The notes beneath the pieces were generated by a model that made no database searches, was not told where the DNA came from, and saw nothing but the letters and a program-made list of their open reading frames with translations. From Methanobacteriota archaeon (GTDB lineage Archaea > Thermoplasmatota > Thermoplasmata > Methanomassiliicoccales > Methanomassiliicoccaceae): a stretch of DNA of 34,305 nt. The DNA lies in the NCBI GenBank assembly GCA_012518185.1, contig JAAYTA010000031.1:1-34305 (forward strand), read 5' to 3'. Made by a program: the position numbers and the translations under genes. Shown here piece by piece: positions 16,874 through 26,733 of this stretch. Position 1 is the stretch's first letter; every line of letters starts with the position of its first letter.

Positions 16874-18697
16874 ATGAAACATAGGGTGACCTTCTTCCCA
16901 GGCAATGTTGCAGTAGATGTAAACAATAATGAGACCATCCTTGATGCTGCAGTGGCTGCCGATGTGTATATTGATGCCTCTTGCGGGGGGGAAGGCACCT
17001 GTGGGAAATGTCGCGTAATTATAGAAGGCCCTCATAATGGATCTGTCGATAAGAATGGATATGTCCTCGCTTGTCAGACTAGTCCCAAAGGTGAATTGAG
17101 CGTATTTGTACCAACTAGGGACGAATCACGTGTTGGAAAGATACATGGATCCTATTCTAATGCTATATTCAAAGTTGATAAGCCACTGGTAGAGAATATA
17201 TTGGCTGAAATGAGGGCTCCATCATTAGACGATAATCTCGCTGATCTCGAAAGATTAAAGTGTGCAATTGATCAGCCCGATGTTGAAATTTCACTATCAG
17301 CATTACAATCCCTTCCCGATATATTACGTTCTTCAAATTGGTGCATAAACACAGCAGTAGCCCATACTGGGAATTCTAGAGAGATAATTGATATATTCTC
17401 ATCTAAACATGACAAGAATATTGGAGTTGCGATTGATATCGGCACAACGACAGTGGCTCTAGAATTAATCGATCTCAATACAGGTGCAGTCATTGCTCAA
17501 GCATCGGATTACAATCGTCAGATAATAGTTGGAGAAGATGTATTAGCTCGTATAGCTTATGTAGAGGAGAGAGGTCCTAAACGTCTTCAAGATCTTATAA
17601 TCAAAACTATAAATCAATTAATTGAGAATATTCGATTTGTTGATGAAGATCGCGTAGGAAGTAATCAGGTAGCTCATGATATTAGGGCATTATCAGTTGG
17701 AGCGAATCCAGCAATGTTGAGCCTATTTCTTGGCCTTGATCCCACTAATATAAGATATGAACCATACATACCAGTAGCTCATGAACCTCCGATCTTTAGA
17801 GCATCTGATATAGGATTAAATATTCATCCCAATTCTCCAATTTATTGTATACCTGGTCGCGCTGCATATGTGGGAGGAGATGTTACTGCTGATATATTAT
17901 TATCCGGAATGCATCTTAAAAATGAATTATCACTCCTAATAGATGTTGGAACTAATGGGGAGGTAGTTCTGGGAAATCGAGAATGGATGGTAACATGTTC
18001 TACTTCTGCAGGTCCTGCATTCGAAGGCGGAGATATATCTTGCGGCATGAGGGCCATGAGCGGAGCAATCGACTCTGTCGAGATTTCAGGTGGAGATCTG
18101 CAGATAAATACCATTGATTCCCAAGATCCAGTAGGAATATGTGGCTCCGGCCTCATCGATCTAGTGGCTCAAATGTTCAAAGATAATTGGATCGATCGTA
18201 AAGGAAATATTGTAATAGAAGATTCAGAAAGACTCTACTATCATGACGAAGTGGCATCGGCCCTTATTCATTCTGGAGAAAATACCATATCAATCAATGA
18301 GGACGATATTGCCAATATCTTACGGACAAAGGCAGCAATATATGCAGGTTGTTCAGTCCTACTCAGTAGTATGGGTATGGAGTTCAATGATGTAGAAAAG
18401 ATCTACATTGCAGGAGGGTTCGGAAGTCATATAAATATCGATAATGCTCAACTGATCGGACTTCTGCCTGATCTTCCTAGAGAGCGTTTTGAATTCATTG
18501 GTAATGGATCTTTGGGAGGGGCGAGATTGTGTCTTATATCTGCCGACGCCAGAAAGGCAGCACACTCAATATTTGAATCTATGACTTATTTAGATCTGTC
18601 CTCTTCACCAGCGTTCTTCGACCAGTATTCTTCAGCATTATTCCTTCCTCACACAGATTTGGATCAGTTTCCATCAATCATCAGGCGGATGAAGTAG
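16874..18697 (+). CDS. ASKHA-domain [2Fe-2S] protein, corrinoid reductive activator (RACo/RamA-like)
   Basis: N-terminal ferredoxin motif ASCGGEGTCGKCRVIIEG...YVLACQT; ASKHA ATPase motifs GVAIDIGTTTVALELIDL, LLIDVGTNGEVVLG, IYIAGGFGSHI. Track start 16820; MKHRVTFFPGNVAV at 16874 is more plausible. Confidence 0.88.
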   Translation: MKHRVTFFPGNVAVDVNNNETILDAAVAADVYIDASCGGEGTCGKCRVIIEGPHNGSVDKNGYVLACQTSPKGELSVFVPTRDESRVGKIHGSYSNAIFKVDKPLVENILAEMRAPSLDDNLADLERLKCAIDQPDVEISLSALQSLPDILRSSNWCINTAVAHTGNSREIIDIFSSKHDKNIGVAIDIGTTTVALELIDLNTGAVIAQASDYNRQIIVGEDVLARIAYVEERGPKRLQDLIIKTINQLIENIRFVDEDRVGSNQVAHDIRALSVGANPAMLSLFLGLDPTNIRYEPYIPVAHEPPIFRASDIGLNIHPNSPIYCIPGRAAYVGGDVTADILLSGMHLKNELSLLIDVGTNGEVVLGNREWMVTCSTSAGPAFEGGDISCGMRAMSGAIDSVEISGGDLQINTIDSQDPVGICGSGLIDLVAQMFKDNWIDRKGNIVIEDSERLYYHDEVASALIHSGENTISINEDDIANILRTKAAIYAGCSVLLSSMGMEFNDVEKIYIAGGFGSHINIDNAQLIGLLPDLPRERFEFIGNGSLGGARLCLISADARKAAHSIFESMTYLDLSSSPAFFDQYSSALFLPHTDLDQFPSIIRRMK

Positions 18698-18751
18698 CGA
18701 TCATGCATATGCCATGGAAGGATTATATATCGCTGCCAGCTTGTTCAGGAT

Positions 18752-19918
18752 ATGGATCCGCAGCTGATGATAATCGGAGGCGGACCGTCTGGCTCCACTA
18801 TGGCCACTCACGTTAATGATATAGATAGCGTCATAGTGGAAGAACATACAGCGGTCGGCTCGCCCATCCAGTGCACTGGGCTGGTGCACCCTCGAGTGGT
18901 AGATATGGCTTCTGCATCTGAGACCATACTCAATACCATAACTGGCTTCAAATTATTTTTTCCAGGAGGCCGCGTATTAGAGGTCTCATCAAATGATCCT
19001 AAAGCGCTAGCCATTGATCGTAAGCAGTTTGATGAGATTTTATCAGATCATGCTATTGAGAATGGATCGAAATTATTAGTGAGTCATCGATTCGAAGGAT
19101 TCAAACGAGTTGGAAATGCTCTTAAAGTCCATCTGAGCAGTTCAGATGGACCTAGATACATGAATACGTCGTTATTAGTAGGTGCTGACGGTTACAAGTC
19201 GATGGTGGGGAAGAGTGCTGGACTCAATGCTTGCCGAGAGACTGTTCGAGGCATACAAACAGAGTTAGATATCTGTTTAGAAGAGCAAGATAAGGTCGAA
19301 GTATATATTGGAAATAATATCGCACCTGGATTTTTTGCCTGGGTACTTCCTTGCGGTGAGCGAACTCGTGTTGGACTATGTGTTTCTAGAAAATACGGTA
19401 CTCCTAACCAATATCTCACTACTTTTCTAAAACGTCGCGGATTAGATAAAGCAAAGAGAGTTGAATTGAATGCCGGTGTAATTCCAATCGGCCCACCTAA
19501 GAAAACCGTTACAGATAATATACTCCTGATCGGTGACGCTGCAGCTCAGGTAAAACCACTATCTGGTGGCGGACTATTCCTAGGTATGCGTTCGGCGAAA
19601 AAGGCTGCAAAGGTGGCTATGAATTCCATTGCTGAGGAGGATTTTTCAGAACGATCATTGTCTAATTATGAGGGAGCATGGCGATCTGAATTGGGTAAAG
19701 AGATTGAACGTGGGATCCTAATGCGTAAGGTATTCACTAGTATGTCTGATAAGAAGCTAGACAAGATAGGAGAGATAATGGATCGTGATGATGTGAAGGA
19801 GATCTTAGCTACTGGAGATATAGATTATCCTTCTAATTTGGCAGCACCTCTACTCAAAACTGTACCATCTTTGATTAAATTCTCTCCTCACGTAATTGGG
19901 CAATTACTCCGACGTTAA
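18752..19918 (+). CDS. Geranylgeranyl reductase family FAD protein (archaeal lipid saturation)
   Basis: LMIIGGGPSGSTMA dinucleotide-binding motif, SPIQCTGLVHPRVV, LLVGADGYKSMVGK, LLIGDAAAQVKPLSGGGLFLGMRSAKKAA. Confidence 0.92.
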   Translation: MDPQLMIIGGGPSGSTMATHVNDIDSVIVEEHTAVGSPIQCTGLVHPRVVDMASASETILNTITGFKLFFPGGRVLEVSSNDPKALAIDRKQFDEILSDHAIENGSKLLVSHRFEGFKRVGNALKVHLSSSDGPRYMNTSLLVGADGYKSMVGKSAGLNACRETVRGIQTELDICLEEQDKVEVYIGNNIAPGFFAWVLPCGERTRVGLCVSRKYGTPNQYLTTFLKRRGLDKAKRVELNAGVIPIGPPKKTVTDNILLIGDAAAQVKPLSGGGLFLGMRSAKKAAKVAMNSIAEEDFSERSLSNYEGAWRSELGKEIERGILMRKVFTSMSDKKLDKIGEIMDRDDVKEILATGDIDYPSNLAAPLLKTVPSLIKFSPHVIGQLLRR

Positions 19919-19947
19919 CAATCTACGATCAGATCTGGAATGAGATT

Positions 19948-20967
19948 ATGCTCCTAGCTAGGGTAATTCGTGATGAGGCGGAAGCTTTCCGAAAAAAATT
20001 AGCTCGTAGAGGTATGGTACGCAAAGACCGACGAATATTTGAGAGAAATGGTGCAGTCCTCATCCCCTTACACGACAGTGTCGATGTTGATTACGTGATA
20101 TCTCTGGGAGGTAGTATCGAAGAAGGCGAGGCAATGGCGAGAGAGTGCTATAAATCTCCATTTGAGATAGCGTGTGAGCTAATTTCTCGCCCAACTATAA
20201 ATGAGATGCTACCTCGAAAATGGGAAAAAGTAGGCGATGTTCTCATATTGAGACTTTTAGAGGATCTCATGCCATACAGGGAAGAGATCGCACGTGCATA
20301 TGCACAAGCAGTAGGTGCTCGAGCAGTTCTTCGAGATACCGGACACATCAATGGAATTCATCGTCGTCCAGTAATGGAGTTGTTATATGGTAATCATACA
20401 GAGACTGTGCATTTTGAAAATGGACTATATTATAAGATAGATGCCGCAAATCTGATGTTTTCGTCAGGGAACATAGATGAGAAATTACGCATAGCGTCAT
20501 TAGATTGTAGTGGAGAAATAGTAGTCGATATGTTTGCAGGCATAGGTTATTGGACCCTTCCATTCGCTGTTCACACTAATGTTAAAAAAATCATTGCTTG
20601 CGAAATTAATCCTCTGGCATTTAGTTACCTTAAAGAAAACATTTTTCTAAATCATGTGGAGGAGGTCGTACAGCCAATATTGGGTGATAATCGAAACTTG
20701 CCTGGGAAAGAATTTGCCGATCGAATTATGATGGGGTATGTTCAGACTACTCATAAATTTCTAGATAAGGCTTTTTCTCTAGTGCGCCCTGGAGGAATAA
20801 TACACTATCAAGATACATTTCCACTAGCAGTATGTCCAGATCGTGCGATCGAATATCTTGAACAAGCTGCTAAGGGGCGACGTATAGAGATATTATTCAT
20901 TAGGGAAATTAAATCCTATTCTCCCGGAGTGTCTCATATGGCATTCGACGTTAGAGTTCTAGATTAG
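19948..20967 (+). CDS. taw2: Class I SAM methyltransferase, Trm5/Tyw2 family, likely Taw2 aminocarboxypropyltransferase
   Basis: VVDMFAGIGYWTLPFAV, ACEINPLAFSYLKENI, and ADRIMMGYVQTTHKFLDKAFSLVRPGG (MGYxxTTH as in Tyw2/Taw2 rather than a Trm5-type motif). Confidence 0.82.
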   Translation: MLLARVIRDEAEAFRKKLARRGMVRKDRRIFERNGAVLIPLHDSVDVDYVISLGGSIEEGEAMARECYKSPFEIACELISRPTINEMLPRKWEKVGDVLILRLLEDLMPYREEIARAYAQAVGARAVLRDTGHINGIHRRPVMELLYGNHTETVHFENGLYYKIDAANLMFSSGNIDEKLRIASLDCSGEIVVDMFAGIGYWTLPFAVHTNVKKIIACEINPLAFSYLKENIFLNHVEEVVQPILGDNRNLPGKEFADRIMMGYVQTTHKFLDKAFSLVRPGGIIHYQDTFPLAVCPDRAIEYLEQAAKGRRIEILFIREIKSYSPGVSHMAFDVRVLD

Positions 20968-22481
20968 GCCTGTAAGGGTTTTTCTCCACTCCCTGATGCC
21001 TCCATCAACAATGATAGAGCTTCATGATACTCGTCTCCTACAGAGGATATTAATCTCCTTACGAAAGGTGTCAAATAGTTACCAAAATCCATCTCTTCAC
21101 GTGTGAATTGCCATGACATAGATGAGGCTTCTTCTGTCGCCATTAGAAATGCATAGGATATTGAGCGGAGGGAGTGATTAATTCCTCTTGATTTTTTAAC
21201 ATATCTAGATACAGATGCCTTTCCCTCAACGAGATATAATCTAGCTAATTTATCTGCATGTGCTGCAGCCGGACCTAAGTTGACATATTGCGGAAGTTGG
21301 GAAATTATCCCTTTTGCACGCTCTAATTTTTTAGCTTCTGCTATCGTCTGAGCAGGAGTTAGTTGACGATCAGATTTGAGAATATCTTCAAGAACTTCCG
21401 GAGAAGTTACCTGCGCTAGTAATTCTTCACTATATTCTTCCCATAAATCAGCTAACAAGTTAGCCGCCTGATCAGATCTTGTAACTATTGCCATGGGGTG
21501 TTTAGATAGGAACCCAGATATTGCTTCAATTTCTGCATCTCCGCCTCGTAGATTGGCCAGAAAAGTTGAGCGATCCTCCCCTAAACACCTATCTCCAATT
21601 ATGTAGATCTCTTTTCCCGAGTCCTGAATCATCTTAAGGCGTTCAGAGGCATTCTTTTTCAAAAGATCAGTGTCAGTCAAATCTCCTCTACGATATTGGG
21701 CTAATATGTCAGTGCTTATTGTTAACTCTTGATTGAGATCTAGATGCTCTCCACGTAGCTGGAATGATACTTCTGCTTCAAAATCATCAATTGGATCTGA
21801 AGCCGCAATACGGCTGGCTAAGGTATGAATGATGTTAGTGTCTGTGGCGCATTCAGAACATATACTTACGGTAGTGTCGGCACTTCTCCATCTAATTTTT
21901 AGATGCTCTATTGCATCGGGATGGGGGCATTGCCCTTTATCATCTAATTCATACGGTAGAAGGGCTAGCGCTTCCTTCACATATTGACTAGGAGGATTTG
22001 GACCATCAGGAGAGCAATATGCATGATTTTCCATTGAATATATGTGGAGACGTTTACGTTTAGCTATCTTCCAGAAGGCCATGAGCCTAAATTCTGGATC
22101 ATCAAAATTTTGTACCCCAATGAGTACATCTCTTTCGACCTTGCCTCGGACAGCATAACTCACTTCACCCATAGGAGTCCTTGCCGCTGCTAGGTATGGT
22201 ACCTTTCCTGATTCAGCAAGAGAGATCGTGGCTGCATACGCACGAACTAATTGATCTCCCCACTTCATGGCAAAATCTAGCTTCTTAGGGTCGTTCTTAT
22301 TGGCTGATACCTTATGCATCTTCTCTACTGATGTACGTATCGGACATCGGCGACAATTGCGAGCACACTCTGGCATGAGTAGTTTCGGATCATCGGCCAA
22401 CCGGCGGGATCTTTCTAAAATATCCTTTTCCAGTGATTTTGGAGTCTTTTTTACGCCTCTGAACCGGGCCCTCCTTCGCAT
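20964..22481 (-). CDS. Uncharacterised 505-aa protein with N-terminal CxxxCxxC cluster
   Basis: Long ORF with basic N-terminus and CARNCRRCPIR plus further Cys motifs (HAYCSPDGPNPP, GQCPHP, ICSECA). I do not recognise the family. Confidence 0.8.
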   Translation of the reverse strand: MRRRARFRGVKKTPKSLEKDILERSRRLADDPKLLMPECARNCRRCPIRTSVEKMHKVSANKNDPKKLDFAMKWGDQLVRAYAATISLAESGKVPYLAAARTPMGEVSYAVRGKVERDVLIGVQNFDDPEFRLMAFWKIAKRKRLHIYSMENHAYCSPDGPNPPSQYVKEALALLPYELDDKGQCPHPDAIEHLKIRWRSADTTVSICSECATDTNIIHTLASRIAASDPIDDFEAEVSFQLRGEHLDLNQELTISTDILAQYRRGDLTDTDLLKKNASERLKMIQDSGKEIYIIGDRCLGEDRSTFLANLRGGDAEIEAISGFLSKHPMAIVTRSDQAANLLADLWEEYSEELLAQVTSPEVLEDILKSDRQLTPAQTIAEAKKLERAKGIISQLPQYVNLGPAAAHADKLARLYLVEGKASVSRYVKKSRGINHSLRSISYAFLMATEEASSMSWQFTREEMDFGNYLTPFVRRLISSVGDEYHEALSLLMEASGSGEKPLQA

Positions 22482-22501
22482 GAGTTCCCCTAAGGGCCCG
22501 G
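22464..22501 (-). promoter_or_regulatory. 8-bp all-GC inverted repeat enclosing the SD and start codon of the 505-aa ORF
   Basis: CCGGGCCC at 22464-22471 and GGGCCCGG at 22494-22501, spacer 22 nt. On the minus-strand mRNA: CCGGGCCC UUAGGGGAACUC AUG CGAAGGA GGGCCCGG. Confidence 0.6.
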
Positions 22502-22874
22502 GTGTTTAAAACGTTCGCTCTTGGGACCTAAATTGACAATAGTGTGGAGTATGTTTCTGATGGAGCGTTTCAAAATGAGTATATCAATTTAGCAATAGAA
22601 GGAGTATTAGATATGTTCATCAAACAATGACATTAGATAGATAAAACTTGCTTGAAATTACAACATATGCTAATGATGCTCAATAGATATGCGATTTATC
22701 ACTAGTATCGCGAACATTGATTAGTTATTAAGATTTTATAATACAATATATCCAGATATCTAGTGAAATAAGATGCGCCAACTCGCCTTGCTGGCTTATC
22801 TCTATGATTGTTTCGCTGCTTGCATAGACTATATTGATATTTATTGAAACTTATTAATCATATTTTACATTCTA

Positions 22875-24728
22875 TCAGTTCGATTGATAGAGTTCATAAT
22901 AATTTCCTCTTAATTGTATTAATTCATTATGGCTGCCACACTCTACTATTCTTCCATTGCTCATTACATGAATAGTATCAGCATTTCTGATAGTCGAGAG
23001 ACGATGAGCTATGATAAATGTAGTAATCGATTCCGATATACGGTTTATCGATTCTTGAACAATTGCTTCGGATTTGTTATCTAGATTGCTAGTCGCCTCA
23101 TCAAGCACCAATATTTCTGGATCCCTGACCAGTGCACGGGCAATAGCGATCCGTTGCTTTTCGCCACCAGATAATTTTAAGCCCTGATCCCCAACGACCG
23201 TATCATAACCATTCGGTAGCGAAGTAATGAAGTCATGAATATTAGCTCTCTTCGCCGCAATCATCACTTGCTCATCATCATGATCGCCGCCAAATGCTAT
23301 ATTATCTTTTATAGATGCATTATAGATAAATGTATCTTGGCCAACGTAGCCTACCTTTTCTAAGAATGTAGTTATATCGTATTCTCTTAGATCAATATTA
23401 TTTATTAAGATTCTACCATCAGTCACATCATAGTATCGCAAGAGCAGCGATATGATGGTCGACTTTCCTGATCCAGAGTGACCCACTAGTGCGGTGACCT
23501 TATTCTTAGGAATAGTTAGATTTAGATTCTTAATTAAATATTGACCTTCATAATAATTAAAATTGACATCTTCAAATACTATATTAGATGTTAGTGAGTT
23601 GAATTTTTCAGTACCGTTCTTAATCGTCTCATATTGTGAATCGTTCAGAAAATGATGGATGCGCTCAAGATCTGCATAGGAATCCATTATCATCATGTTG
23701 TGAGAGCCTACATTAGATAGACGAGGTAATATTTTCAACGCGGAGAATGCAAATGTACCAATTAATGGTATGACATATATGAATTGATCCTGATGTATAT
23801 AATACAGCACAATCACTATTACAGCTATTGCAGTGAAGAATACCATCTGCAGTAGCGCCATTGGAAGTGACTCGGTGAATCGATATCGTACGTATTTATC
23901 CCAGTAGTTACGAAGTGCCAGCATGTATTGCTTTCTCCAATGTTCATCAGCATTTACGGCACGTATCTGTCTGAGTCCTTGTACATATTGTGATATAACT
24001 GTATTTTCGGATGAAATCGACCTAAGTTGTACTCGCCCTATAAAATACGATATTCGACTTCCGACTATTCGAACAAGTAATATAAATGCGATCCCGCCGA
24101 CAAGTAATATGGCTGTTGCAGTAGGGCTTACCATGAATAGCCCAATTGATATCATAAGAACGACGACGAAGTCGGAAAACATTCTGGTAGAGTAGTCCAA
24201 AAATGTCCTAATTTTTCCAGGTGACGTAATCACATTATAGAGTACATCGCCTTGCTTATTATCTACGAAATAGCGATAATCATTATCTCGCAGCTTATCA
24301 AAGATCGATTCCTTAGTACTAACAATTACTGCTTTGGTGAACCGAAGAGTTATCCATTTGTAAACTATAGTAACTAGGAACGTAAGAATTACAAAGACTA
24401 TGAAGAGTAGAGAAAATGTAACTATCTCAGGGAGTTGAACAATATTTAATGCCACACCATAAATGGGCTCTAGAAATGGTATTCCAACGTCCTGTAGATC
24501 GAAAGATGCATTAAGTATCGGATATAGCAACACTATCTGTAGAGTTTCCATCATGCCAAGGAGTATACTGAAGGCTGCTAGAGCGACGATATATTGTTTG
24601 AAGTCTTTAGAATAGAAATGCAGAATCTTAAGAGGCTTGTGATACCTTTTTGGCCCCCTCATTAGAAATGATATCATGCCTCGCTTCATCCGTGAAATAA
24701 GATCGAGACGAGTCGCCTGGCCTAGCAT
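22875..24728 (-). CDS. ABC exporter, fused permease-ATPase (MsbA/MDR-like)
   Basis: Multiple TM segments, then Walker A LVGHSGSGKSTI, signature LSGGEKQRIAIARAL, Walker B ILVLDEATSNLD, switch IIAHRLSTI. Confidence 0.93.
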   Translation of the reverse strand: MLGQATRLDLISRMKRGMISFLMRGPKRYHKPLKILHFYSKDFKQYIVALAAFSILLGMMETLQIVLLYPILNASFDLQDVGIPFLEPIYGVALNIVQLPEIVTFSLLFIVFVILTFLVTIVYKWITLRFTKAVIVSTKESIFDKLRDNDYRYFVDNKQGDVLYNVITSPGKIRTFLDYSTRMFSDFVVVLMISIGLFMVSPTATAILLVGGIAFILLVRIVGSRISYFIGRVQLRSISSENTVISQYVQGLRQIRAVNADEHWRKQYMLALRNYWDKYVRYRFTESLPMALLQMVFFTAIAVIVIVLYYIHQDQFIYVIPLIGTFAFSALKILPRLSNVGSHNMMIMDSYADLERIHHFLNDSQYETIKNGTEKFNSLTSNIVFEDVNFNYYEGQYLIKNLNLTIPKNKVTALVGHSGSGKSTIISLLLRYYDVTDGRILINNIDLREYDITTFLEKVGYVGQDTFIYNASIKDNIAFGGDHDDEQVMIAAKRANIHDFITSLPNGYDTVVGDQGLKLSGGEKQRIAIARALVRDPEILVLDEATSNLDNKSEAIVQESINRISESITTFIIAHRLSTIRNADTIHVMSNGRIVECGSHNELIQLRGNYYELYQSN

Positions 24729-25086
24729 GATGTCATCCTACTATTAGCATTAGTTCGAACGTCATTACTTCCACCATATAGTTAATGTTAGACATTATAC
24801 TGATCCTTGCCATATATACATGAAGCTCATTGAGATTGTGTGGCAAACTACCATTACTTCATAGACTGAGAGACTTAGTCAACCTTATTACTGTAGCTCT
24901 TTATATCCTAATTAACCATCACATATCATAATGTAGTGATAAAGGATTCTTATATATCATTCATATAAATATATGCATCAATTATAATCAATATGCGAGA
25001 GTATCCATATCTATCGTATGATAATGTCCAATATATCTCGCTAGAAGGCTTTTTATCAGCGCATCCTATTCTAGCACTGGGATGCA

Positions 25087-25791
25087 TTGACAGAAGGGCG
25101 GGATTTCTACCGAGGCTTCATAAAAGGTTATGAAGAAGGCCTAAACCGCGCATGGGATGAATTAATCGGACTAACGACTAGGGGTTACTCTCCTCGCGAG
25201 ATACAGGTCTTAGCAAGAAGTAAAAGGCAATCTATTCCTAAACTATTAAGGGAACGTAAGGCTAGAGTAAGAGATGAAGCAGGTGTAGACTTATTCGGGA
25301 ATACTTCTACCGCTACAAAATCTAGAGTTACTCCAGGCAGGGCATTTTTAATAGAATCGGGAATGCCAGTAGCAGTGGGAGTTTTCAACGATCTTCTAGA
25401 AAGTGGTTATGAAGGATTAGTGATATCAAGAAAATATCCTGGAGACATTAAGGAGTACTTTTTGGGTGAGCCACAAATGATGTGGCTAACACGTCAAGAA
25501 GGAGGAAGGGATGTTGGATACTCGTGTCTCTCGCCATCTACTCAGGGGATTATAAGCAGCGTTGCTATAAAATTCATGGAGGAGGGAGATCACCGCGTAG
25601 TTATGTTTGAAGGAGTGGATTATATTCTATTACAGAGCGGCGATTTTCAGAGTGTAGCTAGATTCTTACATGGACTGATAGATCATGCAATCTCTACTCG
25701 CAGTGTTCTCCTCATACCTATAAACCCCTCCGCTTTTGAAGAAAGAGATTTGAGAAGATTGGAAAATATAGCTTATGTTCTATCAGCTTGA
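25087..25791 (+). CDS. DUF835 domain protein
   Basis: [99 protein letters not shown] matches the DUF835 pattern. TTG start. Confidence 0.75.
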   Translation: MTEGRDFYRGFIKGYEEGLNRAWDELIGLTTRGYSPREIQVLARSKRQSIPKLLRERKARVRDEAGVDLFGNTSTATKSRVTPGRAFLIESGMPVAVGVFNDLLESGYEGLVISRKYPGDIKEYFLGEPQMMWLTRQEGGRDVGYSCLSPSTQGIISSVAIKFMEEGDHRVVMFEGVDYILLQSGDFQSVARFLHGLIDHAISTRSVLLIPINPSAFEERDLRRLENIAYVLSA

Positions 25792-26066
25792 CGAGATAAT
25801 GTAATGGAAATAGACGATACTCGGAATGTACGGCCATCATTAGATGCTACTTCCTCAGTACTTATGGATATGTCAGCCACTTCAGCATCTCTGGCATAAC
25901 GTCTCCTCACTATTTCAGCCACATCTACGGCCTTGCTTATGGCCTTTCCCCTTGCCTTAATTAGAACTTCGGTCGATCCGAATTTAAACTGCGTTACCAC
26001 TGCTAAGACATAATTGGAAGTGGGCTTAGATCCCACGAAAACAGTATTTTGATCACTTGCCTGCAT
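25773..26066 (-). CDS. albA: Alba DNA/RNA-binding protein
   Basis: [51 protein letters not shown] is the typical Alba core. Confidence 0.95.
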   Translation of the reverse strand: MQASDQNTVFVGSKPTSNYVLAVVTQFKFGSTEVLIKARGKAISKAVDVAEIVRRRYARDAEVADISISTEEVASNDGRTFRVSSISITLSRQADRT

Positions 26067-26083
26067 CGTTTCTCCTTATGTGA

Positions 26084-26731
26084 TCAATATTGCCTATGTT
26101 CCTGGAAATATCGCTGCATAATTCGCCTCTGTCCCTTTCTAAGAACTTCAGAAAGCGTTGATGTAGATATATCGAATATCTTAGCTAACTCTTTCAGCCC
26201 AATGCGGCGCGGGAAATCAAAATAACCTCGCTCAAATGCCATTCGAGTGATTTGTTCCTGCCTCATAGTGAGTTCATCAGTATCAGTTATTTCAGTGAGT
26301 CTAACTAATTTAGGTTCAGCATTCAATGACTCTAAAGTATCAATTAATTCCTTGAATGCTGAGTTCCTAGTTACTAACATGGTCCATTGCATCCGTCCAT
26401 CGGCTGTAGTTATAGAACGTGTAAGGAAGCACTCGGTCCCAGCTAATACACGACATATCACACACTGATTGGTAGAAAATGCTGCTAATGCCTTGCCCTT
26501 ATCAATCGCACTTACATCAACATTGAATATATTCGGATTATTGCGTATTGACTCAATGACCTTTGGAAGATCGTCAATATCTTCGACTTCGATTTGTACC
26601 AAGTCACGGACTTCACTATCGAAGGCTTTTGAGTCTATCAGCTTTACAACTGACGGATATTGTTCTATCACTTCAGTGATCCAGTTATCCGGCAGAGCTA
26701 GTGTTATTACACCTTCCATCATATAATGCAC
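26084..26731 (-). CDS. HTH-10 (Bat-like) family transcriptional regulator
   Basis: C-terminal LTMRQEQITRMAFERGYFDFPRRIGLKELAKIFDISTSTLSEVLRKGQRRIMQRYF, plus a CxxC-containing sensor region (NQCVICRVLAGTECFL). Confidence 0.9.
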   Translation of the reverse strand: MHYMMEGVITLALPDNWITEVIEQYPSVVKLIDSKAFDSEVRDLVQIEVEDIDDLPKVIESIRNNPNIFNVDVSAIDKGKALAAFSTNQCVICRVLAGTECFLTRSITTADGRMQWTMLVTRNSAFKELIDTLESLNAEPKLVRLTEITDTDELTMRQEQITRMAFERGYFDFPRRIGLKELAKIFDISTSTLSEVLRKGQRRIMQRYFQEHRQY

Positions 26732-26733
26732 CC

